The notes beneath the pieces are model-generated. The model was not told where the DNA came from and searched no databases. It saw only the letters and a list, made by a program, of their open reading frames with translations. Both the position numbers and the translations under genes were made by a program. DNA of 64,000 bases from Shewanella marisflavi (GTDB taxonomy: Bacteria; Pseudomonadota; Gammaproteobacteria; Enterobacterales; Shewanellaceae): assembly GCF_023283925.1 (NCBI RefSeq), contig NZ_JAKIKX010000001.1, positions 310,001 through 374,000 of the forward strand, given 5' to 3'. Positions 42,001 through 51,039 of this stretch are shown here, in pieces (the first letter of the stretch is position 1; the number at the start of each line of letters is the position of its first letter).

Positions 42001-43269
42001 GGCCTTAGGTGAACGTCTGCCCGATGCGTCTGGCTCGCCCAGGCACATCTTTTCAAAGGTGACGGCTGTGACACGGCCATCGGCATCGCCATGGTTTTCC
42101 ACTGGGTTGGTGAGGAAGTAGAAACGCACGCCCTCATGCTCCGCCTCTTCGATCTCATAGTCTTCTGCCGGCATCTCGTCTCGGGTACGGCGATAGACAA
42201 GCGTTACCTCGGCGCCTTTACGCAGTGCGGTGCGGGCACAGTCGATAGCCGTGTTACCGCCGCCGATCACAGCCACTTTCTTGCCTGTATGGTAGCGGTT
42301 TTCCATGCAGTGATCTTTGAGGTAATCCACTCCCAGGTAGCAGCCTTCAAGATCCACGCCTGGATAGTTCATGGGCACTGCCTTTTGGGCGCCAATGGCG
42401 AGACAGACGGCGTCGAATTGACTGATTAACGCCTTGAGGTGGATATCTTGGCCAAGACGGGTATTGGTCTGTATCGTGAGGCCGTTTTGGCACAGTAGGT
42501 CGATCTCTTTGTCGAGAATTGCCTTAGGAAGACGGTACTCGGGAATACCATATCTTAGCCAGCCGCCCGCCTGGGGCATGGATTCATAGATGGTAACCTC
42601 GTGCCCGGCATTCGAAAGGTAGTAACCGGCGCTGATGCCGGCAGGACCGCTGCCTATGATGGCGACCTTTTTACCGGTAGCGGGGGCCTTGGGCGGCACA
42701 TAGGTATCGTCGCTGTCGAGATCGAAATCGGCGGCGTGGCGTTTAAGTTGACGTATAGCCAGGGGCTCATCCAGTTCGCCGCGTCGACAGGCGGATTCAC
42801 AAAAGGCTGGGCAGACACGGCCGATAGAGAGCGGCAGGGGCAGGGTCTGTTTGATCACCTTGACCGCTTCTTTATGGTTCCCTTGGGCGATATGCAGTAG
42901 ATAGGATTGTACATCCACACCGGCCGGACAAGCCTGCTGGCAGGGGGCTTCGCAGTCGGCGAAGTGATCGCTCAGTAGATGTTTCAGCGCACTCTGACGG
43001 CGTTTACTGAGTGCGGCGGAGTGGGTGATCACTTCCAGTGGCGCTTGGATCTCAGTTTTGCAGGCCTTGACTGTGCTGAGCTGGCCGTTGGCATCGCGCA
43101 GCTCTACATAGCAGAGATTGCAATCCTGTTTGCCTTCGAGCTTGTCGTCCAGTTGTTTACCCAGATGACATAAATTTGGGATCGCTATACCCGCTGCCTT
43201 GGCGCAGGTTAACAGATCGTCGCCCCGGTTGGCTTTGACGATTTGACCGTCGAAGGTGAGTTCTATCAT
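39037..43269 (-). CDS. GltD-like/formate dehydrogenase alpha fusion protein
   Basis: 1410 residues. N-terminal 2Fe-2S domain (1-80, with NLCHLGKQ and DCNLCYVEL). A glutamate-synthase small-subunit-like FAD/NAD(P)H module (about 95-520) has its iron-sulphur cysteines (CEAPCQQACPAG, CPAFCESAC), VAIIGSGPAGISAGYYL and [15 protein letters not shown]. Ferredoxin-like 4Fe-4S motifs follow (CISCGACVAVC, CVQCGNCVQVCPTGA). The molybdenum FDH domain starts with CTYCGVGCRV, and the metal ligand is Cys853 in HCARLCHAST, so this is a cysteine enzyme, not a selenocysteine one. A C-terminal MopB-binding domain ends the protein. It likely couples formate/CO2 to NAD(P)H; no separate beta or gamma subunit is adjacent. 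Confidence 0.92.
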   Translation of the reverse strand: MIELTFDGQIVKANRGDDLLTCAKAAGIAIPNLCHLGKQLDDKLEGKQDCNLCYVELRDANGQLSTVKACKTEIQAPLEVITHSAALSKRRQSALKHLLSDHFADCEAPCQQACPAGVDVQSYLLHIAQGNHKEAVKVIKQTLPLPLSIGRVCPAFCESACRRGELDEPLAIRQLKRHAADFDLDSDDTYVPPKAPATGKKVAIIGSGPAGISAGYYLSNAGHEVTIYESMPQAGGWLRYGIPEYRLPKAILDKEIDLLCQNGLTIQTNTRLGQDIHLKALISQFDAVCLAIGAQKAVPMNYPGVDLEGCYLGVDYLKDHCMENRYHTGKKVAVIGGGNTAIDCARTALRKGAEVTLVYRRTRDEMPAEDYEIEEAEHEGVRFYFLTNPVENHGDADGRVTAVTFEKMCLGEPDASGRRSPKATGETFTEDFDTVIPAVSQTPDMEFLIHPESQLSTGEVALTRWNTFSGCEHTMSSGVEKLFVLGDSRTGPATAVAAVADGRKAANAIEKLLSGELSCELTQAPFNSQKQDKQKPDEQHFPDRLLQAKAKMPELAINKRLSNFDEIELGFNDEEAMLEAARCLECGCQANTECALRDYATEYRVDGATLDKQDHRAFTQDTSSPFINFDPNRCISCGACVAVCHQQSGHKAISFEPDSYLALPQEVATEPSRQAPRAGFRATMADSQCVQCGNCVQVCPTGALTDARDKRQGVKSELKQTSTVCTYCGVGCRVIIHSNPVTGEIKRVSGDSRSEVNEGMLCVKGRFGFDFINSQQRLTQPLLRKQGELVPVSWPEALSFIGDKLNRIKAEHGGNAIAGLASAKATNEDNYLFQKLFRSVIGTNNIDHCARLCHASTVTALQESLGSGAMTNDIPSIKFSDLIFILGSDTESAHPIIASKIKQAVSQHGARLVVADPKRVSIADSAELYLRHRPGSDVMLLNAIMQEIIKHGWHDSDYISRRVEGFDELFAEVMKPDYSLDNAAKITGVTADEIARLAKMIGTAEKTAIYYAMGITQHTSGHDNVTAIANLQLLCGNIGIEGAGINPLRGQSNVQGACDMGALPNYFTGYQKVTDPEVQAKFKRAWQQENLPNQIGLAATEMMHALAHGKLKALYVMGENPVLSDPDQAHVMQGLESAELLIVQDIFMTETAQLADVVLPAASFAEKQGHFTNTERRVQRLQAAINSPGQARPDWQIITDIAKLMQADWHYDNEQAIWQELTQVTPQYHGIDWQDTDPNSERGLLGKQWPCPEKGHDGTPLMHQQSFTRGKGKMQPVSYRLPAELPCEDYPFTLSTGRLLEQFHTGTLTRKTAGLNELGSPRVMMSAIDADRLQIANGDMLTLSTRRGSINIAAFVTRRAQPGVLFLPFHFAEAAANKLTNNVLDPVAKIPEFKICAVRIDKASEAITWS

Positions 43270-43500
43270 TGTAGGGACCTTTTATTAGAATCTAAGCGTT
43301 AGCTAGGTAACCTTGGTCTCGATGGCAAATCTATTTTTAGGTGAATGCTTAAAGGTAAATTAGAGAAACAAGGTTTGCTTGAGTATACCTAGAGCCCTTT
43401 TCGCCACAGGTCTTAGTAGTGATTTTTTGTGCTGCATTTGCAGTGTTGTTCACAAATTGCGCTGGGTTTGTTGGCTTGCACCATGCTGGTGGTGATGTGG

Positions 43501-43516
43501 TTTGAGGTGGATCACA
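43501..43516 (-). promoter_or_regulatory. CRP-like site upstream of the FDH fusion
   Basis: TTTGA-GGTGGA-TCACA, 9 of 10 CRP consensus positions, 232 bp before the FDH start. The distance makes it uncertain. Confidence 0.3.
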
Positions 43517-43524
43517 GTTTGCGG

Positions 43525-44505
43525 TTAGCGGGTCATCTTCTTAACGAACACCACCACGAACAGGGCAATGGTAAAGCTGCCGGTAAAAGCCTCGATGGCG
43601 GCGATTGCCCGGGAGTAACCTATGGGCGTAAAGTCGCCGTAGCCCAAGGTGGTAAAGGTGACGACTGAGTAGTAGAGGCAATTGAAGAATAGCGTCAGGT
43701 TGGTCCAGAACTCATTGCTCCACTTAAACACGTGGACGTTGCCGTCATAGTTTAAGCCTGTAAACAGGTAGAGCAGCGCGCAGACGAAAATAAACCCCAT
43801 CGAAAATCCGATCACCCTGTTAGGGGCTTCGCCATAGCCGCAGAAGATATCGATTATCTTAGACAGAATGCGGGAATAACTGAATTTGGGCATCTGGTGG
43901 CGGCGCATGGTGAGCTCTTTACGCAGGTAATTACCGCCCATGGCAAACAAGCCTTCGCGCTCGGCGGCCTTGCGCAGATCCCGGTAGATCTCCTCGGCCT
44001 GTTCGAAATAGTCCTGGGCGATCTCCTGCTCGCCTACCCGCTCAGCCTCATTGGCCAGGCGCTCCTGCTTTAACACCTTGCCGGTATTGATGTTCTCTAT
44101 CTTGGCACCATTCCATTTGATCCCAAGCAGGTTGGTGCCCACCAGATTGGCACAGTGCACATTGGCCTCGCGCAGATCGGCCTTCATCAGGCTGGCATGT
44201 TGCAAGTTGAGGTTAAACATGTGCGCCCCTTGCAGGTTGGCGCGGTACAGCTCGGCATGGCTCATGTCGAAGCCGGTTTTTTGGTGGTGTCTGACCAGAT
44301 CTATGCCGGGCAGATTGGCCCGTTTGAGAGAGATCCCCCGTAGCATGCCGCCTCCACGGGCAAAGGCCTCTAGGCGGGCGATATCTTCCGGCTTATCTTT
44401 AATGATTTTAGGATCATGCCAATAGCATAGGCCTGAGGCTTCGGCTGGTTCGGTGCAGGAGAAGCCTTCATCTTCATGGTAGCAACATTGGTTCTTTGGT
44501 TTCAT
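43525..44505 (-). CDS. Potassium channel with pentapeptide-repeat domain
   Basis: 326 residues. The N-terminus has a cysteine cluster (CCYHEDEGFSC ... GLCYWHDP). A pentapeptide-repeat run (about 60-135: ISLKRANLPGIDL, AELYRANLQGAHMFNLNLQHASLMKADLREANVHCANL) is followed by a coiled helix rich in Glu and Arg (145-190). Two membrane helices (about 230-252 and 285-320) bracket the pore loop, which carries TTLGYGDFTPIG, a K+ channel selectivity filter of the TVGYG type. The fusion of a pentapeptide sensor and a two-helix pore is recurrent in bacteria, with no known ligand. Single gene, minus strand. Confidence 0.88.
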   Translation of the reverse strand: MKPKNQCCYHEDEGFSCTEPAEASGLCYWHDPKIIKDKPEDIARLEAFARGGGMLRGISLKRANLPGIDLVRHHQKTGFDMSHAELYRANLQGAHMFNLNLQHASLMKADLREANVHCANLVGTNLLGIKWNGAKIENINTGKVLKQERLANEAERVGEQEIAQDYFEQAEEIYRDLRKAAEREGLFAMGGNYLRKELTMRRHQMPKFSYSRILSKIIDIFCGYGEAPNRVIGFSMGFIFVCALLYLFTGLNYDGNVHVFKWSNEFWTNLTLFFNCLYYSVVTFTTLGYGDFTPIGYSRAIAAIEAFTGSFTIALFVVVFVKKMTR

Positions 44506-44757
44506 ATTGAACAGTATAGCCAGCCTTTAGAAAAGGGGGGGATCGAATCTGTGGGGTAGGGTTTGACTGCCATTTCTGCTGTGATATCGCCACTTTATGT
44601 AGCATGACTTCACAACATCGGCTCTGCCTTGTATGAATTGCCTACAAACTGCTGCAGAAATAAACAGGGAAGGTCAACAGCCCCTATGCGAATAGGGGCG
44701 ATTGAGTTAAAATACCGCGTTTGCATTCCTGCCTATCGATTTTTAAGTAGAAGAGTC

Positions 44758-45856
44758 ATGTTTGAAGTAAATCCGGTTAAATCTAAAATCAAGGAGCTGG
44801 CTGAGCGTACCCAACTTCTTCGGGGGTATCTTTGACTACGATGCCAAGAGTGAGCGTCTAGAAGAAGTTAGCCGAGAGCTGGAAAGCTCGGAAGTGTGGA
44901 ACGACCCAGATAATGCCCAGGCTCTGGGGAAAGAGCGTGCCGCATTAGAAGCCGTTGTTAAGACCATAGATGATATGGACAGTGGCCTTGAGGATGTCGA
45001 AGGCCTGCTGGAACTGGCTATCGAAGAGGAAGACGAAGACACTTTTAACGATGCTAACAGCGAGTTGGCACAGTTAGAGAAACGTCTGGAAGAGCTTGAG
45101 TTTCGCCGCATGTTCTCGGGTCCTCACGATGCATCAGATTGTTATCTGGATATCCAGTCGGGCTCAGGTGGTACCGAGGCGCAGGATTGGGCCAACATGG
45201 TACTGCGTATGTATCTGCGTTGGGGCGAAGCCAAAGGTTATAAGCCAGAGCTTATGGAAGTGACCGACGGTGATGTGGCCGGTATCAAGGGTGCGACCAT
45301 TAAGTTTACCGGTGAATATGCTTTCGGTTCACTGCGCACCGAAACGGGCGTGCATCGCTTAGTGCGTAAGTCACCGTTCGACTCTTCGGGCAAGCGTCAT
45401 ACCTCTTTCTGTTCTGTGTTTGTCTACCCGGAAATTGATGACTCTATCGAGATCGATATTAATCCGGCGGATCTGCGTATCGACACCTATCGCGCTTCGG
45501 GCGCGGGTGGTCAGCACGTTAACAAGACGGAATCGGCGATTCGTATTACTCACTTGCCTACTAATACTGTGGTGCAGTGTCAGAACGATAGATCCCAGCA
45601 CAAGAACCGTGACTCGGCAATGAAGCAGCTAAAGGCTAAGTTGTACGAACTGGAAATGTTAAAACAGAATGCCGATAAGCAAGCCGCCGAAGATGCTAAG
45701 TCTGATATCGGTTGGGGTAGCCAGATCCGTTCTTACGTGCTGGATGATGCCCGTATTAAAGATCTGCGTACCGGCGTCGAAAATCGCAATACTCAGAGCG
45801 TCCTCGATGGCGATCTGGACAAGTTTATTGAAGCTAGCCTGAAATCTGGCCTTTAA
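44758..45856 (+). CDS. prfB: Peptide chain release factor 2 (programmed +1 frameshift)
   Basis: 365 residues made by joining 44758-44832 to 44834-45856. The first 25 codons ([20 protein letters not shown]...GYL) end at an in-frame TGA (44833-44835), and translation continues in the +1 frame with [11 protein letters not shown]. Domain features: the tripeptide anticodon SPF in [14 protein letters not shown] and the GGQ motif in [22 protein letters not shown]2 recognises UGA and UAA. The short reading frame upstream of 44758 is not part of the gene. It is followed by lysS after 12 bases, as in many gammaproteobacteria. Confidence 0.97.
44821..44835 (+). promoter_or_regulatory. RF2 programmed frameshift site
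   Basis: CGG-GGG-TAT-CTT-TGA-C: an SD-like GGGGG three codons before the slip codon CTT and the TGA with a following C. E. coli has AGGGGG here. Low RF2 lets the ribosome slip from CTT to TTT and read on. Confidence 0.95.
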
Positions 45857-45868
45857 CGAGAGAAGAAG

Positions 45869-47371
45869 ATGACTGAACAAACTCAAGACGAAAACAAGTT
45901 AATTGCAGAGCGCCGTGCCAAGTTAGATCACGTTCGCGCTTCTTGCCCTGCTAACGGTCACCCGAATAACTTCGATCGAAAACACAAGGCTGCAGATATC
46001 CAGGCCGAGTACGGTCACTACAGCAAAGAAGAGCTGGAAGAGATGAATGTCCAGCGCTCTATCGCTGGTCGTATCATGGCTAAGCGTGGTCCCTTCCTGG
46101 TGATCCAGGATGTGAGCGGTCGCATCCAGGCCTATGCCGGTAAAGATGTGCAGAAAGAGCTTAAGGCCAAGTATCAAGGCTTGGATATTGGTGACATTAT
46201 CGGTGTGACCGGTCAGCTGCACCTGTCTGGTAAGGGTGACCTCTATGTCAACATGGAAGAGTATCAGCTGCTGACTAAGGCGCTGCGTCCGCTGCCAGAG
46301 AAGTTCCACGGCCTGACTGACCAAGAGATGCGCTACCGCCAGCGTTATGTAGACCTTATCGTCAACGAAGAGTCTCGTGCGGCATTTGTCATGCGCTCTA
46401 AAGTGGTTACGGCTATCCGTAACTTCATGGTTAGCAAAGAGTTTATGGAAGTAGAAACCCCTATGATGCACAGCATCCCGGGTGGTGCTTCGGCGCGTCC
46501 TTTCATTACTCATCACAATGCGCTGGATATCGAGATGTATCTGCGTATCGCCCCTGAACTTTACCTTAAGCGTCTGGTTGTAGGTGGTTTCGAGCGTGTG
46601 TTTGAGATCAACCGTAACTTCCGTAACGAAGGTCTGTCGCCACGCCATAACCCAGAATTCACTATGATGGAATTCTATATGGCCTACGCCGACTACAAGG
46701 ATCTGATGGATCTGACCGAAGAGATGCTCTCGTCAATTGCCAAAGATCTGCTGGGTGATACTAAGCTGCCTTATGGCGATCACACCATCGACTTTGGTGG
46801 TCCATACGAGCGTCTGAGCATGCTGGATGCGATCAAGAAGTACAATCCAGACAATGAGACCATTCAGTCGATGACCTATGAAGAGGTAAAAGACGTCGAG
46901 TTTATGCGTAACCTGGCTAAGAGCCTGGGCATGACCATCGAGAAGTTCTGGACCTGTGGTCAGCTATTGGAAGAGATCTTCGGTGAAACCGCTGAGCCTA
47001 AGCTGATGCAGCCTACCTTCATTACAGGTTATCCTGCTGATATCTCGCCGCTGGCACGTCGTAACGATGAAAACCATTTCATCACTGACCGTTTCGAGTT
47101 CTTTATCGGTGGTCGTGAAGTGGCTAACGGCTTTAGCGAGCTGAACGATGCTGAAGATCAAGATAAGCGTTTCAAGGCCCAGGTAGATGCTAAAGATGCG
47201 GGTGACGACGAAGCCATGTTCTATGACGCCGATTACATCACGGCGCTTGAGCACGGTCTGCCACCGACTGCGGGTCAAGGTATAGGTATCGACCGTTTGG
47301 TGATGCTATTTACTAATACGCACACTATTCGTGACGTGATCCTCTTCCCGGCGATGCGTCCCCAGGGGTAA
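45869..47371 (+). CDS. lysS: Lysyl-tRNA synthetase (class II)
   Basis: 500 residues, the usual length. An N-terminal OB fold (about 60-165) binds the anticodon: [21 protein letters not shown]. The class II core has [21 protein letters not shown] (motif 1), [26 protein letters not shown] (motif 2) and [11 protein letters not shown] (motif 3). It loads lysine on tRNA-Lys in the cytoplasm. Cotranscribed with prfB and ended by a strong terminator. Confidence 0.98.
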   Translation: MTEQTQDENKLIAERRAKLDHVRASCPANGHPNNFDRKHKAADIQAEYGHYSKEELEEMNVQRSIAGRIMAKRGPFLVIQDVSGRIQAYAGKDVQKELKAKYQGLDIGDIIGVTGQLHLSGKGDLYVNMEEYQLLTKALRPLPEKFHGLTDQEMRYRQRYVDLIVNEESRAAFVMRSKVVTAIRNFMVSKEFMEVETPMMHSIPGGASARPFITHHNALDIEMYLRIAPELYLKRLVVGGFERVFEINRNFRNEGLSPRHNPEFTMMEFYMAYADYKDLMDLTEEMLSSIAKDLLGDTKLPYGDHTIDFGGPYERLSMLDAIKKYNPDNETIQSMTYEEVKDVEFMRNLAKSLGMTIEKFWTCGQLLEEIFGETAEPKLMQPTFITGYPADISPLARRNDENHFITDRFEFFIGGREVANGFSELNDAEDQDKRFKAQVDAKDAGDDEAMFYDADYITALEHGLPPTAGQGIGIDRLVMLFTNTHTIRDVILFPAMRPQG

Positions 47372-47388
47372 GCAAATTCGCTCGTGAC

Positions 47389-47417
47389 AAAACCAGCCTA
47401 AGGGCTGGTTTTTTTAT
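47389..47417 (+). terminator. lysS terminator
   Basis: AAACCAGCC-TAAG-GGCTGGTTTT plus T run, 20 bases after the stop. Confidence 0.9.
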
Positions 47418-47508
47418 CTCTGCGGCTGGGGGTTATCAGCCACTTCTGATTTTATCTTGGTTTAAATGACTGATAAGTTAATCTATTTCTAGTGTAAGAT
47501 GAGGTGAA

Positions 47509-47526
47509 TTCTGGTCATGACCTGAA
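47509..47526. promoter_or_regulatory. 18-bp near-palindrome upstream of the PAS-GGDEF-EAL gene
   Basis: TTCTGGTCATGACCTGAA has 8 of 9 matched positions about the centre TCA|TGA, and lies 107 bp before the start codon. Operator-like; the protein that binds is unknown. Confidence 0.45.
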
Positions 47527-47632
47527 CTTTGTTCGCTTTAACATGTTTTTGTTAATTTAAGGTTAATTTATGCCGTTTGCCTGTGTCCATCTAGATAAAT
47601 TGGCGATATGCTAGCAAAGGGATTATGGGATA

Positions 47633-50146
47633 GTGACAGTAGCTCGTCGCTCTCGGAGACGAATAGTGATAGATATCAAGATTCCAGCGCAAGCGATACA
47701 GGAGTGGCAAGAGGCGATAGAGACCTTGGCACAAGCCTTTGACGGCAGTGTTTTCCTGGTTAGCTTAACCGCCTCTGATAGCCTGTCACCTTTGCTGGCT
47801 GAGGGTGATAACAACCAAGCTCATAGACTGAGCGTTGAGCAGTTGTGTGCTCAGGGGCTCAAGTTATTTCGCGCCTACATAGAACAATCCCATTTGCCTC
47901 CGGCACCCGTTTATGTCGGTGATATCGCACTGCACCCTATCTTCTGGCCTTCTCAAGCCATTTATGGCGCCATCTGCCTAATCCCTAATGAACAAGCGGG
48001 TCATGGTGATCGGGTTGCAGCCTTGGTGCGAATGACCTGCCAGGCGATTCAATATCGCTTGGTGACCCTGTATCAAGACCACCGGCAGCAGCTGTTATCG
48101 TCACAGCCAGACAGATCGCCCAGAGTAGATCTGCAGCTATTTATCGATAGCCTGCCTGAGCATGTGTGGATGAAAGATGTTGCTGGGCGCTACGTACTGG
48201 TCAACCGCAGTGTTGAGCTTGCCTGGGGCCGTAGTCGAGATCAGCTGCTTAACCGCACCGACGATGAGATCTTCGAGCCAGATGTGGCCGAGGGGTTTGT
48301 GACGGGGGATTATGAGTCGATTGTGCGCGGTGTGCACGTTGCGACAGCTGAGTGTGAGGCCAATGATATTGACCAATCTCAATCTTGGTTGGAAACCACT
48401 AAGGTGCCCGTGGTGGCGGCCGATGGCACCCTGGAAGGGGTGATTGGCATCACACGCAATATTAGTTCTCATAAGGCGGCCCAAGAGCAGCTGGAACTGG
48501 CTGCCAATGTTTTTGAGAACTCAGTAGAAGGTGTAGTGATCACCAATGCTGAAGGTCAGATAGTGGAAGTGCATGGCGCCTTCAGTGAGATCACAGGCTA
48601 CAGCCGTGAAGAGGTACTGGGGAAAAATCCGCGCATCCTTAATTCGGGTCGACATGACAAAGCCTTTTTCGATCGTCTGTGGCATTCACTCTTAACCAAT
48701 GGCAAGTGGCATGGCGAGATCTGGAATCGTCGCAAGAGCGGCGCCATCTATCCCGAACAGCTGACTATTAGCTCCATGTATGATGACGATCATCAGGTGC
48801 GCTATTTTGTCGCCGTATTTGCCGACATCTCGGCGCAGAAGAAGAGTGAAAAAGAGCTGGCGAGGCTGGCATACCAAGATCCCTTAACTAAGCTCCCCAA
48901 TCGTTTGATGCTCTCGGCCAATCTGGAGCAGGAGCTGCGCCATGCTGTGCGAGAAGAGACTGAACTGGCATTGATCTTTATCGATGTGGACCTGTTTAAG
49001 CATATTAACGATAGTTATGGTCATGTGGCGGGTGACTCTATCCTGGTCGAGGTCGCCAGACGCTTAGGACAGAAATTGGGAAATGAGGGGACTCTGGCCA
49101 GGCTCGGCAGTGACGAGTTTATCGCCGTACTGCCCCATATCGAGAGTGGCGATCATGTCTCGCTTATGGTGAGTCGTCTGCGAGAGGTATTTGATACGCC
49201 GTTTCTATTTGACGATGAAGCCAGTATTCGTTTGACTGCCAGTATGGGGGTTGCCATCTATCCGGGTGATGGCGAAAGTGGCGATACGCTGTTGCGTAAT
49301 GCCGACACGGCCATGCATAGGGCTAAGCGCAATGGCCGTAATAATTACGCCTTCTATACCCAGTCGCTAACATTAGAATCTGTGGAGCACCTTAAGTTAC
49401 AGAGCGCCCTGCACGATGCTATCAGTAATGGCACCTTCTACTTAGTCTATCAACCTAAGTTAGATCTGAGCTCAGGCGCATGCATTGGTTTTGAGGCCTT
49501 GCTGCGCTGGCAAGATCCGCAGCTTGGGCAGATCTCACCCGCGGTGTTTATTCCCGTTGCAGAGAAGATAGGTTTGATTAACGAGATAGGTCACTGGGTA
49601 TTGAAACAGGCCGCGGCTCAGGCTGCTCTGTGGTTGGCTCAGGGGAAAGCGTTTGGACGCATCTCAGTGAACGTGGCGGGGCCGCAGCTGCAACAGAAGC
49701 ATTTCTTCGATCAAGTTAGGCGAGTGCTCGATGAAGCTGGGGTACCCCCAGAGTATCTGGAGCTGGAGGTGACCGAGAGCTGTATGATGTCTGATCCTTT
49801 GGCTGTAATTGAGGTACTCAAACAGCTAGGTGAGCTGGGCGTCGAGTTGTCGGTGGATGACTTTGGTACCGGCTATTCATCACTTAACTATCTGAAACGT
49901 TTGCCGATCCATAAGCTAAAGATAGATCAGTCATTTATTCGCGATATTCCTAGCGATAGCAACAATACCGCTATCGCTAAGGCGGTGATCGCCTTAGGCC
50001 ATGCGTTGAACCTCTGCATTATCGCAGAGGGGGTTGAGACACCGGAGCAGGCGGCATTTCTTAAGGCGGCGGGGTGCGATCAGGCGCAGGGCTATCTGTA
50101 CAGTCAGCCCAGAGTCGTCGACGAGCTGGGTGACTTTCTGCGTTAG
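47633..50146 (+). CDS. GAF/PAS/GGDEF/EAL cyclic-di-GMP protein
   Basis: 837 residues. Domain order: a GAF-like N-terminus (about 15-165), two PAS domains (about 175-280 and 290-415, the second with FVAVFADISAQKKSE), a GGDEF domain (about 420-585) and an EAL domain (590-837). The GGDEF signature is degenerate (GSDEF at about 492) and there is no RxxD inhibitory site. The EAL domain is intact: EALLRW at 621, DDFGTGYSSLNYLKRLPIHKLKIDQSFI and AEGVET. It probably degrades cyclic di-GMP, with GGDEF in a regulatory role. No membrane segment or signal peptide, so it is cytoplasmic. Confidence 0.94.
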   Translation: MTVARRSRRRIVIDIKIPAQAIQEWQEAIETLAQAFDGSVFLVSLTASDSLSPLLAEGDNNQAHRLSVEQLCAQGLKLFRAYIEQSHLPPAPVYVGDIALHPIFWPSQAIYGAICLIPNEQAGHGDRVAALVRMTCQAIQYRLVTLYQDHRQQLLSSQPDRSPRVDLQLFIDSLPEHVWMKDVAGRYVLVNRSVELAWGRSRDQLLNRTDDEIFEPDVAEGFVTGDYESIVRGVHVATAECEANDIDQSQSWLETTKVPVVAADGTLEGVIGITRNISSHKAAQEQLELAANVFENSVEGVVITNAEGQIVEVHGAFSEITGYSREEVLGKNPRILNSGRHDKAFFDRLWHSLLTNGKWHGEIWNRRKSGAIYPEQLTISSMYDDDHQVRYFVAVFADISAQKKSEKELARLAYQDPLTKLPNRLMLSANLEQELRHAVREETELALIFIDVDLFKHINDSYGHVAGDSILVEVARRLGQKLGNEGTLARLGSDEFIAVLPHIESGDHVSLMVSRLREVFDTPFLFDDEASIRLTASMGVAIYPGDGESGDTLLRNADTAMHRAKRNGRNNYAFYTQSLTLESVEHLKLQSALHDAISNGTFYLVYQPKLDLSSGACIGFEALLRWQDPQLGQISPAVFIPVAEKIGLINEIGHWVLKQAAAQAALWLAQGKAFGRISVNVAGPQLQQKHFFDQVRRVLDEAGVPPEYLELEVTESCMMSDPLAVIEVLKQLGELGVELSVDDFGTGYSSLNYLKRLPIHKLKIDQSFIRDIPSDSNNTAIAKAVIALGHALNLCIIAEGVETPEQAAFLKAAGCDQAQGYLYSQPRVVDELGDFLR

Positions 50147-50239
50147 GCTTGCTTTAACCGCTTTGCCTGCTTGTTTTTACATCTGGGGATTTCACATTAG
50201 TCGCTTTTTTCTGAGTCTGTCGTCAGCGCCTGAGCAACT

Positions 50240-50824
50240 TTAGACTAGACTCAGCGGCCGAACCTCACCCGGCGTCAGCTTGCCCAAGTGAATATCGCCT
50301 ATTCGTACTCGCACCAGCCTTAAGGTGGCAAAGCCAACGGCTGCAGTCATCTTGCGGATCTGACGATTCTTGCCCTCAGTGATAGTGATGCTCACCCAGC
50401 TGGTGGGGCCGTGGCGCGCATCTCTTATCTTTCTTCCCCGCGGCGGTAAATCGGGCGTCAGTGTTAGACGGTGTGCCCGGCAAGGCAGGGTGTAATATTT
50501 CTCCCCTTTAATGCCTATCTCAACGCCTTCGCAGAGCCTGGTAATCGCCTGGTCGGTGATCTCTCCATCGAGCTGTACATAGTATTCCTTCTCAATCGAT
50601 TTACTGCGGATATTGTGGCTGGTCTTGCCATCAGTGGTGAGTAATAGCAGGCCCTCGGAGTCATGGTCCAAACGGCCTATGGCCATGATGCCAGCGGGAA
50701 ATTCGCCTAGCTCTGATAGGTTGGGTTTACGTTTACGCCGCTCGGCAATAAATTGACTGAGAAAGCCATAAGGCTTGTAGATCATAAAGTGCTGCGCTTG
50801 GGGATTGGCTGAATCTGCGGTCAC
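50240..50824 (-). CDS. RsuA/RluB/RluE/RluF-family pseudouridine synthase
   Basis: 194 residues, starting at GTG. The catalytic motif is AIGRLDHDSEGLLLLTTDG with the essential Asp. The N-terminus, MIYKPYGFLSQF, lacks an S4 domain, which fits the RluE branch. The C-terminal motif is EGKNRQIRKMTAAVGFATLRLVRVRIG. It isomerises a uridine in rRNA (U2457 of 23S for RluE), but I do not assign the exact member. It stands alone, 94 bases after the GGDEF-EAL stop on the other strand. Confidence 0.88.
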   Translation of the reverse strand: MTADSANPQAQHFMIYKPYGFLSQFIAERRKRKPNLSELGEFPAGIMAIGRLDHDSEGLLLLTTDGKTSHNIRSKSIEKEYYVQLDGEITDQAITRLCEGVEIGIKGEKYYTLPCRAHRLTLTPDLPPRGRKIRDARHGPTSWVSITITEGKNRQIRKMTAAVGFATLRLVRVRIGDIHLGKLTPGEVRPLSLV

Positions 50825-50900
50825 TGAGATAGGGCTCTTGTGGAAAAGTATCGAGTCGATCTTAGCACGAAAACGGCGTCGATATTATCGTCAGATTAAT

Positions 50901-50918
50901 AATGACAACGCTGTCATT
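50901..50918. promoter_or_regulatory. LacI-type operator upstream of nagB
   Basis: AATGACAACGCTGTCATT: 8 of 9 half-site positions match about a central CG, the hallmark of LacI-family sites. I recall similar sites for the NagR repressor of N-acetylglucosamine use in Shewanella. TATAGT 6 bp downstream is a candidate -10. Confidence 0.65.
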
Positions 50919-51039
50919 TGTGGTTATAGTAATGTTAATTCCTCTAATGAGCGCGCCATCTCTGGGGTCATTTCAATTGCGGTTGAATGGGCGCGACTGT
51001 GAACATTGCGACTAACATAGGGCTGGGACGAGTCAAATT

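Noticed and set aside
44629..44757. Upstream extension of the first prfB frame
   Set aside because: RF2 starts at the ATG at 44758 ([14 protein letters not shown]); the upstream codons have no RF2-like sequence.
44821..44835. prfB as a broken gene
   Set aside because: The in-frame TGA is the well-known programmed frameshift of RF2, not a mutation.
45923..46648. 241-codon minus-strand frame inside lysS
   Set aside because: Antisense shadow of a conserved gene.
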